Of a DNA stretch of 64,000 nucleotides, positions 37,018-45,226 are shown piece after piece. The notes beneath the pieces were generated by a model. It did not search any database and was not told the origin of the DNA. It was given only the letters and a program-made list of their open reading frames with translations. Source of the stretch: Alphaproteobacteria bacterium (lineage in GTDB: Bacteria; Pseudomonadota; Alphaproteobacteria; Rhodobacterales; Rhodobacteraceae). Location of the stretch: positions 186,001-250,000 of the forward strand of contig JAUHZO010000001.1 in the NCBI GenBank assembly GCA_030425925.1, in the 5' to 3' direction. Every line of letters starts with the position of its first letter. Position 1 is the first letter of the stretch. The translations under genes were made by a program, and so were the position numbers.

Positions 37018-38161
37018 AGACCATCTCGATCTCGCGCCAGAGGTCGTATTTCTCTTCGGGCAGGTCATATCCCTCCTGCCCGCAGCGCAGCACCGCGCGG
37101 CGGGCGGCCTGAAAGGCGGTCTGCACCGCCGCGCCGCTGCCGCCCGAAGCCTCGACCAGCCGCAGCGAGCTGGCCACGACGCGGCCGTCGCGCTCCATGG
37201 CAAAGCCCAGCACCACCGTCACGTTCGAGGCCTGGCTGCCCACGTCGACCTGCCAGCAGGTCTGCACGGCGAGACGCAGCGCCTCCTGTTCACCGCGGGT
37301 CAGCTGGCCCGCGGGGGCCGGCCGCGACGGGGCGCTGCCGCCTGTGCTTCCGCCCAGCGCCTCGGCCAGGGCGGCGGCCAGCGCGTCGTCCGCCCCCGCC
37401 GGAGCGGTGTCGTCGGCCACCTCCTGCGGTTGCGGCGGCGGATCGGCGGCGGCGCTGCGCTGCGCCGGGCGCGCCTGCGGGCGCAGCGACCGTCCGGGGG
37501 CCGAGGCGGCAGGCTCTTCGGCCTCGGTGACGATCTCGGTGGCGGTTTCCTCGGGCGCAGTGGCCTCTTGTGCCTCTTCGGCGCGGTCGGGGCTGTCGGC
37601 CTCGGCATCGGCGGCCTGCTGCAGGTCGGGCGCTTCGCTGGCGTCGGGCGGCGGCGGAGCCACCGGTTCGGGCGCAACGCGCGGCGCGGGCCGCGGCTTG
37701 GGCCGCAACGAGGCGGTGGGCGCGTTGGGGATCACCACCGGTTCGGGCGGCGGCGGCGCGTCGCTGAATTCGGGCGCGGGGGGCGGCGCGGGGACCACGT
37801 CCGGTTCGGGCGCGGGCTCTGGTGCAGGGGCCGGTTCGGGAACCGGGGCGGGCTCCGGCGGGGTCGGCTCGGGCGCGGGGACGGGCTCGGGGGCGGGTTC
37901 CGGCTCGGGGACGGGCGCCGGTACGGGCGCAGGGTCCGGCGCGGGCTCCGGTTCCGGAGCGGGGGCCGGCTCCGGGGCAGGTTCGGGGGCAGGTTCGGGG
38001 GCAGGCGCGGGACGGCGCAGCGCCTCGAATTCCTCTTCCGACAGCACGGTGACATCGGCGACCTGCATCTCGGGCGGGTCCGCGCGGAAGATCCCGCCGA
38101 ACAGCGCCCACAGGATCACGAGGCCGTGCAGCCCCGCCGATATGGTTGTCCCCCGGGACAT
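36989..38161 (-). CDS. tolA: Tol-Pal protein TolA
   Basis: Inner-membrane protein that reaches across the periplasm to TolB/Pal and is energised by TolQR. The 390-residue protein has an N-terminal membrane segment (ISAGLHGLVILWALFGGIF), a long linker made of Pro-Ala/Pro-Glu repeats, then Ala/Glu/Asp-rich stretches, and a C-terminal TolA domain (about 290-390) with CWQVDVGSQASNVTVVLGF. It starts 5 bases after tolR. Its end overlaps the converging MFS gene, and tolB, which usually follows, lies more than 11 kb further on. Confidence 0.93.
   Translation of the reverse strand: MSRGTTISAGLHGLVILWALFGGIFRADPPEMQVADVTVLSEEEFEALRRPAPAPEPAPEPAPEPAPAPEPEPAPDPAPVPAPVPEPEPAPEPVPAPEPTPPEPAPVPEPAPAPEPAPEPDVVPAPPPAPEFSDAPPPPEPVVIPNAPTASLRPKPRPAPRVAPEPVAPPPPDASEAPDLQQAADAEADSPDRAEEAQEATAPEETATEIVTEAEEPAASAPGRSLRPQARPAQRSAAADPPPQPQEVADDTAPAGADDALAAALAEALGGSTGGSAPSRPAPAGQLTRGEQEALRLAVQTCWQVDVGSQASNVTVVLGFAMERDGRVVASSLRLVEASGGSGAAVQTAFQAARRAVLRCGQEGYDLPEEKYDLWREIEMVFNPEQMRLR
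37801..38013 (-). repeat. tolA: Low-complexity Pro-Ala-Glu coding repeat in tolA
   Basis: Repeated codons for Pro, Ala and Glu form an irregular array in units of 6 and 12 bases (for example CAGGTTCGGGGG twice near 37978-38001). It encodes an extended, rigid rod. It is part of the gene, not a mobile or CRISPR repeat. Confidence 0.85.
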
Positions 38162-38166
38162 GCGCC

Positions 38167-38640
38167 TCAGCCGCCGGACGCGTCGAGCGCGGGGCCGCCC
38201 ACATCCGTCACGAGGCCGATGGAGCCGAACCCGCCCGCGTTCAGCGCCCCCATCACCTGGGCCACGACCTCGTAAGGCACCGAACCGTCGGCGCGCAGAT
38301 AGACCCGGTCATCGGCGCGTTCGGCGGCGATGGCGCGCAGACGCGCCACCAGTTCGTCCCGCGGCACGTCGGTGTTCTGGATCGCCACCGTGCCGTCGGC
38401 AGAGATGGTCACCGTCAGCGGCTCTTCGGTTTCCTGCGGCAGCGCCTGCGCGGCGGTCTTGGGCAGCTCCACCGGCACGCCCACCGTCAGCAGCGGCGCG
38501 GCCACCATGAAGATGATCAGCAGCACCAGCATCACGTCCACAAAGGGCGTGACGTTGATTTCGGCCATGGGCTGGGTGCGGCGGCGCGCGCCGCGGCGGC
38601 GTCCGCCGCCCCCGCCCGGTTTCATCACACCGGCCCCCAT
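38167..38640 (-). CDS. tolR: Tol-Pal protein TolR
   Basis: Inner-membrane subunit of the proton-driven TolQR motor, ExbD/TolR family, 157 residues. A basic N-terminus is followed by AEINVTPFVDVMLVLLIIFMV, the single membrane helix with the conserved Asp that conducts protons, and by a periplasmic TolR domain. It starts 3 bases after tolQ and is followed by tolA after 5 bases. Confidence 0.95.
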   Translation of the reverse strand: MGAGVMKPGGGGGRRRGARRRTQPMAEINVTPFVDVMLVLLIIFMVAAPLLTVGVPVELPKTAAQALPQETEEPLTVTISADGTVAIQNTDVPRDELVARLRAIAAERADDRVYLRADGSVPYEVVAQVMGALNAGGFGSIGLVTDVGGPALDASGG

Positions 38641-38643
38641 CGC

Positions 38644-39339
38644 TCAGCCGTCCAGCTGGCGCGAAAGGATGGTCGAGAACTCGTCGGCGAAACTGTCATA
38701 GCCCGCGATGATGCGGTCGCTGTCCGACGAGAACTTGTTGTAGAAGATCACCGCCGGGATCGCCGCCAGAAGGCCCAGACCGGTGGCCAGCAGCGCCTCG
38801 GCGATGCCCGGGGCCACGACCACCAGCGAGGTGTTCTGCTGCTCGGCGATCTCGATAAAGGAGTGCATGATCCCGAACACCGTGCCGAAGAGCCCGATGA
38901 ACGGCGCGGTGGAGCCGACGGTGGCCAGCACCGGCAGGCCGCGCTGTAGGCCCTCGGCCTCTTTCTGGATGGCGACGTCCATCGACCTGTCGATGCGCGA
39001 CTGCGCGCCGGGGATGAGCCCGCCATCGTCGCGATGGCTGCGCCGCCATTCCGTCATCCCGGCGGCAAAGATCCGTTCGGCCCGGCCCTTGGGTTCGGGC
39101 CCCAGCTGGTCATAGAGTTCGTCCAGCGGCTCTCCGGACCAGAAGGCGCGGTCGAACCGGGCCGCCTCGCGCCGGGCGGCACGGTAGCTGACGGCCTTGT
39201 CAAAGATGATCCCCCAGGCCCAGACCGAGGCCACGATCAGCATCAGCATCACGATCTTTACGGTCAGCGTGGCCCGCGCAAAAAGCCCCCACATGGAGAA
39301 ATCGACCTCCTGTGCGAGCGCAAGTGTCTCTGCTTCCAT
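38644..39339 (-). CDS. tolQ: Tol-Pal protein TolQ
   Basis: Stator subunit of the Tol motor (MotA/TolQ/ExbB family), 231 residues with three membrane helices: about 18-44, and the pair around GLPVLATVGSTAPFIGLFGTV and GIAEALLATGLGLLAAIPAVIFYN. It heads tolQ-tolR-tolA. The upstream DNA (39340-39473) holds a small hairpin CGCCCG/CGGGCG at 39361-39378. In most relatives ybgC lies directly upstream; here HxlR and epoxide hydrolase genes intervene. Confidence 0.95.
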   Translation of the reverse strand: MEAETLALAQEVDFSMWGLFARATLTVKIVMLMLIVASVWAWGIIFDKAVSYRAARREAARFDRAFWSGEPLDELYDQLGPEPKGRAERIFAAGMTEWRRSHRDDGGLIPGAQSRIDRSMDVAIQKEAEGLQRGLPVLATVGSTAPFIGLFGTVFGIMHSFIEIAEQQNTSLVVVAPGIAEALLATGLGLLAAIPAVIFYNKFSSDSDRIIAGYDSFADEFSTILSRQLDG

Positions 39340-39473
39340 CCGCCTGCTCTTTGTTGTTTTCGCCCGTCCCTGCGGGCGTTTCTGCGTGTTTGTCTACCTG
39401 ATTTGCGCGGCAAAGGCCAACACAACCGCACGAAGACAGGCAAGCCGTCGCCGATGTCGTCTTGGCGGTTCGA

Positions 39474-39800
39474 TCAGGGGGCCCGGTCGCCGCGCTGGTC
39501 GAGATAGGCCGCGCCCCAGCTGGCCATGTCGCGCAAGAGCGGCGTCAGGGTCTGGCCCAGCGGGGTCAGCGCGTAGTCCACCCGCGGTGGCACTTCGCGG
39601 TGGTCGTGCCGGGCGACAATGCCGTCGGCCACCAGTTCCTTGAGCTGGCGGATCAGCACGCGTTCCGAGATCCACGGCATGTCGCGCTTCAGTTCGCCAT
39701 AGCGAAAGCTGCGGTCTGCCAACCGGAACAGGATGCCGGGCTTCCATTTGCCGCCGAACACGCGGCTGGCGGCCTCCATCGGGCAGGTGGGGGCGGTCAT
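39474..39800 (-). CDS. HxlR-family transcriptional regulator
   Basis: A winged-helix regulator of 108 residues. The family's opening is clear (CPMEAASRVFGGKWKPGILFRL), then RYGELKRDMPWISERVLIRQLKEL and the wing, ending in ALTPLGQTL. The CP near the N-terminus is the redox- or ligand-sensing Cys of many HxlR proteins. ATG 39800 has AAGGAG upstream. It is divergent from an epoxide hydrolase-like gene with a GACAA-AA-TTGTC palindrome between them, so it probably controls that gene. Confidence 0.92.
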   Translation of the reverse strand: MTAPTCPMEAASRVFGGKWKPGILFRLADRSFRYGELKRDMPWISERVLIRQLKELVADGIVARHDHREVPPRVDYALTPLGQTLTPLLRDMASWGAAYLDQRGDRAP

Positions 39801-39813
39801 GATGCTCCTTGCT

Positions 39814-39825
39814 GACAAAATTGTC
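39814..39825. promoter_or_regulatory. Palindrome between hxlR and epoxide hydrolase gene
   Basis: GACAA-AA-TTGTC is a perfect inverted repeat in the AT-rich 91-bp gap between the two divergent genes, 13 bases from the HxlR start. HxlR dimers commonly bind such short palindromes to repress both genes. Confidence 0.5.
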
Positions 39826-39891
39826 GGTACTTTACTTTTGGCAGGCATAGCACAGAGTGCGGGCCATCGAACAGCCGCAAAAGGATCCCCC

Positions 39892-41088
39892 ATGCGCGTC
39901 CCCGCCCTTTTCGCCGCCGCGGCGCTTGCCCTGCTGCCCCAGTCCATCCCCGCCGAGGAGACCGTGCCCGTGACACCGTTTGAAATCGCCCTGCCCGATG
40001 CAATCCTGGACGACCTGAGCGCGCGGCTCGCCGCGACGCGACTGCCCGACGCGCTCCCCGGTGCCGGCTGGGAGTACGGCACCGATGCCGATGCGCTGGC
40101 CGACCTGATCGGCTACTGGAAGGACGGGTTCGACTGGCGCGCGCAAGAGGCGCGGCTGAACGGGTTCGACCATTTCAAGGCCGATATCGACGGGATGCAG
40201 ATCCATTTCGTGCATGCGCCGTCGCCACGTGCGGACGCGATGCCGCTGATGCTGCTGCATGGCTGGCCGTCCTCTTTTGTGCAGATGCTCGACATCCTTC
40301 CGCTGCTGACAGAGCCCGCCGACGGCCCGGCGTTTCACGTCGTCGTGCCCTCGCTGCCCGGCTATGGCTTTTCCGACATCCCCACAGCACCCGGCATGAG
40401 CCCGGCGGCGATGGCCCCGCTGATGCACCGGCTGATGACCGAGGCGCTGGGCTATGACCGCTATGGCCTGCGCTCCAGCGATCTGGGCGCGGGCGTGGCG
40501 GCGGCGATGGCGCTGGCCTATCCCGAGGCGGTCATCGGCTCGCATACCGGCGGCACCAACCCCTATCTGCAACACCCGCTGCCCGAGGATCTGAGCGCCG
40601 AGGAACAGGCCTTTGTCCAGGCCGCGCAGGACTGGCAGTTCACGGAAATGGCCTATGCCTTTCTTCATGCGTCCAAGCCGCAGACGTTAGCCTTTGCGCT
40701 GAACGATTCACCGGCCGGGCTGGCCTCGTGGATGCTGGAGAAGTTCCACAGATGGGTGGATCACGACGGCGATCTCTATGCCGCGATCTCGCGCGATGCG
40801 CTGCTGACCAACCTGACGATCTACTGGGCCACGGGCACGATCCATTCCTCGATGCGGCTTTATTACGAGGCCGCGCGGGCGCAGGGCGGCTGGGGCGTGC
40901 CGCAGGTGCCGGTGGGCTACCTGATGCCGGCCAACGATTTCTTTCCCACCCCGCGCAGCTGGATCGAGCGGCAGGGCCCGGTGGCGCACTGGACCGAAAC
41001 GGACAAGGGCGGGCATTTCATGGAATGGGAGCAGCCCGAAATCGTCGCCCAGGATCTGCGGACCTTCTTCGGGGCCATCGCGCGCTAG
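39892..41088 (+). CDS. Epoxide hydrolase-like alpha/beta hydrolase, secreted
   Basis: Epoxide hydrolase family with the EHN N-terminal domain, 398 residues including a signal peptide (MRVPALFAAAALALLPQSIPA). The EHN region (TPFEIALPDAILDDLSARLAATRLP) is followed by the oxyanion-hole HGWPSS, the nucleophile region SSDLGAGVAA in which Asp would be the nucleophile, and the base region KGGHFMEWEQP. In the usual family the nucleophile motif reads GGDWG; the SDLGAG form here is a variation. ATG 39892 follows AAAGGATCC. It ends by overlapping the stop of ybgC (CTAG, 41085-41088). Confidence 0.9.
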   Translation: MRVPALFAAAALALLPQSIPAEETVPVTPFEIALPDAILDDLSARLAATRLPDALPGAGWEYGTDADALADLIGYWKDGFDWRAQEARLNGFDHFKADIDGMQIHFVHAPSPRADAMPLMLLHGWPSSFVQMLDILPLLTEPADGPAFHVVVPSLPGYGFSDIPTAPGMSPAAMAPLMHRLMTEALGYDRYGLRSSDLGAGVAAAMALAYPEAVIGSHTGGTNPYLQHPLPEDLSAEEQAFVQAAQDWQFTEMAYAFLHASKPQTLAFALNDSPAGLASWMLEKFHRWVDHDGDLYAAISRDALLTNLTIYWATGTIHSSMRLYYEAARAQGGWGVPQVPVGYLMPANDFFPTPRSWIERQGPVAHWTETDKGGHFMEWEQPEIVAQDLRTFFGAIAR

Positions 41089-41468
41089 TGCACCTTGTGC
41101 CGCAACGCTTCGGGCAGGCGGGTGGGCTGGCCGGCGAGGGTGGTGCAGACCGCCGTGACCTCGGCGCGGAAGATCACCTCGCCCCGGCGCAGCACCTCCT
41201 GGCCCATCACCAGGCGCACGCCGGTCATGGAGCGGACCACCGTGCGCACCTCCAGCATGTCGTCAAAGCGGGCGGCGGCGAGATAGTCCGCCTCGATCCG
41301 GCGGACGACAAAGACGATGCCCTCGTCCCGCATGGCGTTCTGGTCGAGCCCCTGCTGGCGGACCCAGTCCGACCGCGCGCGCTCGATATATTTCAGGTAG
41401 TTGGCGTGATACACGATCCCCGCCATGTCGGTGTCTTCGTAGTAGACGCGGATCGGGTAGGCATGCAT
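41085..41468 (-). CDS. ybgC: Tol-Pal-associated acyl-CoA thioesterase YbgC
   Basis: Hotdog-fold thioesterase of 127 residues, usually the first gene of the Tol-Pal cluster. The family's YYEDTDMAGIVYHANYLKYIERAR is present, with the catalytic Asp and the nearby His. ATG 41468 is chosen because AAGGAG precedes it; an upstream in-frame start would add 18 residues. Here it is separated from tolQ by an HxlR gene on the same strand and an epoxide hydrolase on the other. Confidence 0.95.
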   Translation of the reverse strand: MHAYPIRVYYEDTDMAGIVYHANYLKYIERARSDWVRQQGLDQNAMRDEGIVFVVRRIEADYLAAARFDDMLEVRTVVRSMTGVRLVMGQEVLRRGEVIFRAEVTAVCTTLAGQPTRLPEALRHKVH

Positions 41469-41571
41469 GCGGGCGCTCCTTGTTTCAAGGGCAGAGTAAT
41501 GGAACAGTTGCGCCAAGCGCACCCCCGAAACGACCCCGGGCCGGTGCGGTCATCTGCAACAGGAGGACATC

Positions 41572-42264
41572 ATGAACATCATCTGGCTTGGCCATGGCTC
41601 TTTCCGGCTGGAAATCGAGGATCAGGTGATCCTTGTCGACCCGTGGCTGAACGGCAATCCGATGCTGGCCGAGGATCAGCACGACGCCGCCACCCAGGGC
41701 GCGACGCAGATCCTTGTCACCCATGGCCATTTCGACCACACCGCCGATATCGCGGCGGTGTCGCAGAAGACGGGCGCGCCGGTGTCAGCCATGTACGAAC
41801 TGGCGCAGATGCTGGTGGCGCGGGGCGCGGTGGAGGGCAACGCCTTCAACAAGGGCGGCACGATCCGGTTCGGAGACGTGGCGGTCAGCATGGTGCCGGC
41901 CTCGCATTCCTCGTCCATGGCGGTGGACGGTGTGCAGACCTATGCGGGCATGGAAATCGGCTATGTCCTGCAGGGCGGCGGACATTGCCTGTATCTGTCG
42001 GGCGATACCGGGATCATGGCCGACATGGACTGGATCGGGGATTTCTTCAAACCCGATATCGGCATCCTGTCGGCAGGCGGGCACTACACAATGAACATGG
42101 CGCAGGCGGCCTATGCGGCAAGGCGGTATTTCGATTTCAGGACCGTGATCCCCTGCCACTACCGCACCTTCCCGGCGCTGGAGCAATCGGCCGAGGTGCT
42201 GGCGGCCGGGTTGCCCGGCGTGCAGGTGATCGAGCCGCAGGTGATGCAGCCGATCACGCTGTAA
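41572..42264 (+). CDS. UPF0173-type metal-dependent hydrolase
   Basis: Metallo-beta-lactamase-fold hydrolase of 230 residues. The metal motif THGHFDHTAD, the GHGSF start and the late Asp/His positions (LSGDTGIMADM, IPCHY) match the UPF0173 family of small metal-dependent hydrolases. Its substrate is unknown. ATG 41572 has ACAGGAGGACATC upstream. Confidence 0.92.
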   Translation: MNIIWLGHGSFRLEIEDQVILVDPWLNGNPMLAEDQHDAATQGATQILVTHGHFDHTADIAAVSQKTGAPVSAMYELAQMLVARGAVEGNAFNKGGTIRFGDVAVSMVPASHSSSMAVDGVQTYAGMEIGYVLQGGGHCLYLSGDTGIMADMDWIGDFFKPDIGILSAGGHYTMNMAQAAYAARRYFDFRTVIPCHYRTFPALEQSAEVLAAGLPGVQVIEPQVMQPITL

Positions 42265-42274
42265 GCGCGGCGCG

Positions 42275-42772
42275 TCAGGGCATCAGGATCTGCGCCCGGT
42301 CGAAGCGGGCGCTTTCCACCGACAGGTCGTCATAGGTGATCTCGACCGTCACGCTGGCCACCGAGCCCCGCGCAAAGCCGCGATAGGGCAGCCCGTCGCC
42401 GTCGCGTATGGCGTTGGGGGCGTTGGTGTCGAGATGGCAGTCGGGCAGCGGCCAGGGCTCCGGCGGGCCGTCATTGACCGCGATGCGGATCTGCGCCAGC
42501 CCGCAGCGCCACGACCACAGATGCGTGACATACAGCAGGTCCTGCCCGTTGAAATCGCGCACCGCGACCCAGTTGGCGCGGGTCGCCTGCAGGATCGGGC
42601 GCACCTCGACCGCGGTGGTGAACCGGCCCGAGGGCACCTGCGGCTCGGCCGCAAGTCCGGGCACCACCGCCGCCTCCTGCGGGGCCATGGGCGACGCGGC
42701 GGGGGCGGCGCTTTCGGTGTCCTGCGCCCCGCCCAGCGCCGCGGCAATCACGATCAGCACGATTTCGAACAT
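42275..42772 (-). CDS. Conserved hypothetical periplasmic protein
   Basis: A 165-residue protein with an N-terminal hydrophobic segment (FEIVLIVIAAALGGA) and an Ala/Pro-rich linker, then a compact domain containing two Cys (RCGL, DCHL) that could form a disulfide. No known family is recognised. ATG 42772 is preferred because GGGGAAAGGGAAG precedes it; the frame continues further upstream but would lose the signal position. It is divergent from a glycosyltransferase-like gene. Confidence 0.75.
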   Translation of the reverse strand: MFEIVLIVIAAALGGAQDTESAAPAASPMAPQEAAVVPGLAAEPQVPSGRFTTAVEVRPILQATRANWVAVRDFNGQDLLYVTHLWSWRCGLAQIRIAVNDGPPEPWPLPDCHLDTNAPNAIRDGDGLPYRGFARGSVASVTVEITYDDLSVESARFDRAQILMP

Positions 42773-42863
42773 CTTCCCTTTCCCCCTGCGCGAGATCGCC
42801 GCTTTCGAGGCGGCGCAAACCCGCCTATACTCGCGCAAAAGACCGATAACGGGCAGCCCCACA

Positions 42864-43868
42864 ATGGCACGGACCGCGCAGGCAGGACAAACTGTCAATA
42901 TCCTCATCATCGGCCAGGCGGGCCGGCTGCAATACGAGGCGGTGCTGTTCGCCGCCTCGCTGGCCGAGGCGCACACGGCCGGGCGGTTCCGGCTGTTCGT
43001 GGCCCATCCGCGGCCCGGGCCGCTCTGGCCGAACGATCCCTCGGTGCGCGATCCCGATCTGGTTGCGCTGCTGGAAGGTTTCGGCGCGACGCTGCTGCCG
43101 TTCGAAAGCCGGCATTTCGGCCATGCCTATCCCTATGGCAACAAGATCGAGGCGCTGGCCGCCCTGCCCGAGGGCGAGCCGTTTGTCTTTTTCGACACCG
43201 ACACGCTGATCCTGGACGATCCGGCCCTTGTGCCGTTCGATTTCGACCGGCCCACCGCGTCGATGCGGCGCGAAGGCACCTGGCCGCAGCTGGAACTGTA
43301 CGGGCCGGGCTATGCGGCAACCTGGAAATCGCTCTATGACATGTTCGGGCTGGATTTCGACAGCTCGCTCGATCTGTCCCAGCCCGACGAGTACTGGCAG
43401 CGCTATCTGTATTTCAACGCGGGCTTCTTCTTTTACCGCTGTCCGAAGGAATTCGGGAGCCGGTTTCTGCACTACGCGCTGGCGATCCGCGACACGCCGC
43501 CGCCGGAACTGGTCTGCCAGAGCCTTGATCCCTGGCTGGACCAGGTGGCCTTGCCGCTGGTGATCCACGCGCTGGGCGGTGGCCGCGACACCCTGCCCGG
43601 GGGGCTCTTGGACGGATCGGTCAGCTGCCACTACCGCACGCTGCCGCTGCTTTATGCGCGCGAGGCGGATGCGGTCGTGGCCTGTCTGGAGCGGCTGGCC
43701 GAGCCCAACCGCGTCAAGAAGGTGCTCAAGCAATATGACCCGTTCAAGCGGATGATCTACCAGAAGCGCGGGCACAAGGTGCGGGCGCTGTTCGACCGCG
43801 ACGACCTGCCCCGGCGCGAGCAGGCCATCCGCAACACGCTCAAACGCGAAGGGTTCTGGATGCGGTGA
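42864..43868 (+). CDS. GT-A-type glycosyltransferase-like protein
   Basis: A soluble 334-residue protein with an alpha/beta start (VNILIIGQAGRLQYEAVLFA) and a DxD-type motif FFDTDTLIL with Asp111 and Asp113, the metal and nucleotide-sugar site of GT-A transferases. No signal peptide or membrane helix is seen. The C-terminus is basic. Acceptor and donor are not evident; the neighbours give no clue. ATG 42864 lacks a strong ribosome site. Confidence 0.75.
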   Translation: MARTAQAGQTVNILIIGQAGRLQYEAVLFAASLAEAHTAGRFRLFVAHPRPGPLWPNDPSVRDPDLVALLEGFGATLLPFESRHFGHAYPYGNKIEALAALPEGEPFVFFDTDTLILDDPALVPFDFDRPTASMRREGTWPQLELYGPGYAATWKSLYDMFGLDFDSSLDLSQPDEYWQRYLYFNAGFFFYRCPKEFGSRFLHYALAIRDTPPPELVCQSLDPWLDQVALPLVIHALGGGRDTLPGGLLDGSVSCHYRTLPLLYAREADAVVACLERLAEPNRVKKVLKQYDPFKRMIYQKRGHKVRALFDRDDLPRREQAIRNTLKREGFWMR

Positions 43869-43876
43869 GCGGGTCC

Positions 43877-43940
43877 GGGGGCGCTGCCCCCGTCGTCACA
43901 TGCGTGACGACTCCCCCGGAGGTATTTGGAGAAAGATGAA
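43877..43940 (+). repeat. Hairpin pair plus GTATTTGGA-type repeat
   Basis: Two perfect stems follow the glycosyltransferase stop: GGGGGC/GCCCCC (43877-43891) and GTCGTCAC/GTGACGAC (43892-43911). The sequence GGTATTTGGAGAAAGATGAA (43921-43940) comes next. A close copy of that 20-mer occurs on the minus strand at 61496-61516, so this is a dispersed intergenic repeat; the stems may act as a terminator. Confidence 0.6.
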
Positions 43941-44019
43941 AGAGCGCGGGGGGGCTGTTTGGGGACCCGAGTCGCTGTCTGATGTGGTAGGGTGCTGCTG
44001 TACCAGGCGGGGGGAAGGC

Positions 44020-45183
44020 GTGTTGGATCAGGCTGTGACCGTGCTGGCGGGGACGTCCAAGGGGTTGTTCCTGCTGCGATCGGATGGCGCGCGGCGCGAC
44101 TGGCGGGTCGAGGGGCCGCTGTGTGACGGCTGGGCCATCAACCACGCCATCGGCGACGGGACGCGCGGCGCGCTCTGGGCGGCGGGCGGCGGGGCGTTCT
44201 TTGGTGCGGGGGTCTGGCGGTCGCTGGACAATGGCGCGACCTGGGACAGTGCGCTGCTGGCCGACGGGCAGATGGCGGAGTGGATCCGCAACGACCCGGA
44301 CACGGCGGCGTTCTTTGGCAAGGCCCCGCAGCCGCCGGCGCCGTTCACCGGCGAGGTGGAGGCGCTGTGGTCGCTGGGCCGGGCGGCGGATGGCACGCTG
44401 TATGCCGGCGGCAAACCCGCGATGCTGTATGCCAGCCGGGATGACGGGGCAAGCTGGGCGCCGGTGACGGGGCTGAACGCCTATCCCGGGCGCGAAGGCT
44501 GGACCCCGGGCGCGGTGGGGCTGACGCTGCACAGCATCGTGCCCGCACCGGACCCGGAGCGGCTGTGGCTGGGGATCTCGGCGGCGGGGGTCTTTGCCAC
44601 CGAGGATGGCGGCGCGACGTTCGAGCGGCGCAACCGGCTCTCCAATGCCGGGGCCTGCCAGCACGCGCACCACCCCGCCGCGCCCGGCGGCGGCGAGACC
44701 GGGCTGTGCGTGCACAACATGGTGCGTGCCGATGCCGGGGGCGATCTGCTGTACCAGCAGAACCATCACGGCGTGTTCCGGTCGCGCAATGGCGGGCGCA
44801 GCTGGGACGACATCACCGCGGGCCTGCCGTCGACCTTCGGCTTTCCCATCGCGGTGCATCCGGACAAGCCCGACACGCTCTGGACGCTGCCCCTGAACGG
44901 CGACATGGACGGCCGGTTCCCGCCCGGGGCGGCGGCGGCGGTGTGGCGGTCGCGCGATGGCGGCGACAGCTGGGAGGCCTGCCGCAGCGGGCTGCCGCAG
45001 ACGGCGTGCTATTTCACCGTGCTGCGCCAGGCGATGGCGGTGGACCGGGCCGAGACGCCGGGGGTGTATTTCGGGACAAATTCGGGATCGGTCTTTGCCA
45101 GTCTCGACGAGGGCGACAGCTGGACCGAGATCGCCCGCCACCTGCCCACCGTTCTGAGTGTCGAGGTGATGGTCGCGGGCTGA
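44020..45183 (+). CDS. BNR/sialidase-like beta-propeller protein
   Basis: A 387-residue protein built of repeated BNR-type blades with SxDxGxxW motifs: SLDNGATWD, SRDDGASWA, TEDGGATF, SRNGGRSWDD, SRDGGDSWE and SLDEGDSWTE. No catalytic sialidase residues can be assigned and no signal peptide is seen, so it is more likely a cytoplasmic propeller of unknown role. The start is GTG 44020 or TTG 44023, after GGGGGGAAGGC. It is followed by a strong hairpin shared with the converging gene. Confidence 0.82.
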   Translation: MLDQAVTVLAGTSKGLFLLRSDGARRDWRVEGPLCDGWAINHAIGDGTRGALWAAGGGAFFGAGVWRSLDNGATWDSALLADGQMAEWIRNDPDTAAFFGKAPQPPAPFTGEVEALWSLGRAADGTLYAGGKPAMLYASRDDGASWAPVTGLNAYPGREGWTPGAVGLTLHSIVPAPDPERLWLGISAAGVFATEDGGATFERRNRLSNAGACQHAHHPAAPGGGETGLCVHNMVRADAGGDLLYQQNHHGVFRSRNGGRSWDDITAGLPSTFGFPIAVHPDKPDTLWTLPLNGDMDGRFPPGAAAAVWRSRDGGDSWEACRSGLPQTACYFTVLRQAMAVDRAETPGVYFGTNSGSVFASLDEGDSWTEIARHLPTVLSVEVMVAG

Positions 45184-45188
45184 GAGGA

Positions 45189-45211
45189 CCGGGGCGGCGG
45201 GGCCGCCCCGG
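45189..45211. terminator. Hairpin between convergent genes
   Basis: CCGGGGCGGC, loop GGG, GCCGCCCCGG: 10-bp perfect stem beginning 5 bases after the BNR gene stop and ending 15 bases before the stop of the converging gene. It lacks a T run but is well placed to end both transcripts. Confidence 0.65.
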
Positions 45212-45226
45212 TGCGGATGTCCCGGC

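Noticed and set aside
37801-38013. Short tandem repeats looking like a repeat array
   Set aside because: They are in frame and encode the Pro-Ala-Glu rod of TolA, with irregular units and no spacers, so not CRISPR or a VNTR outside a gene.
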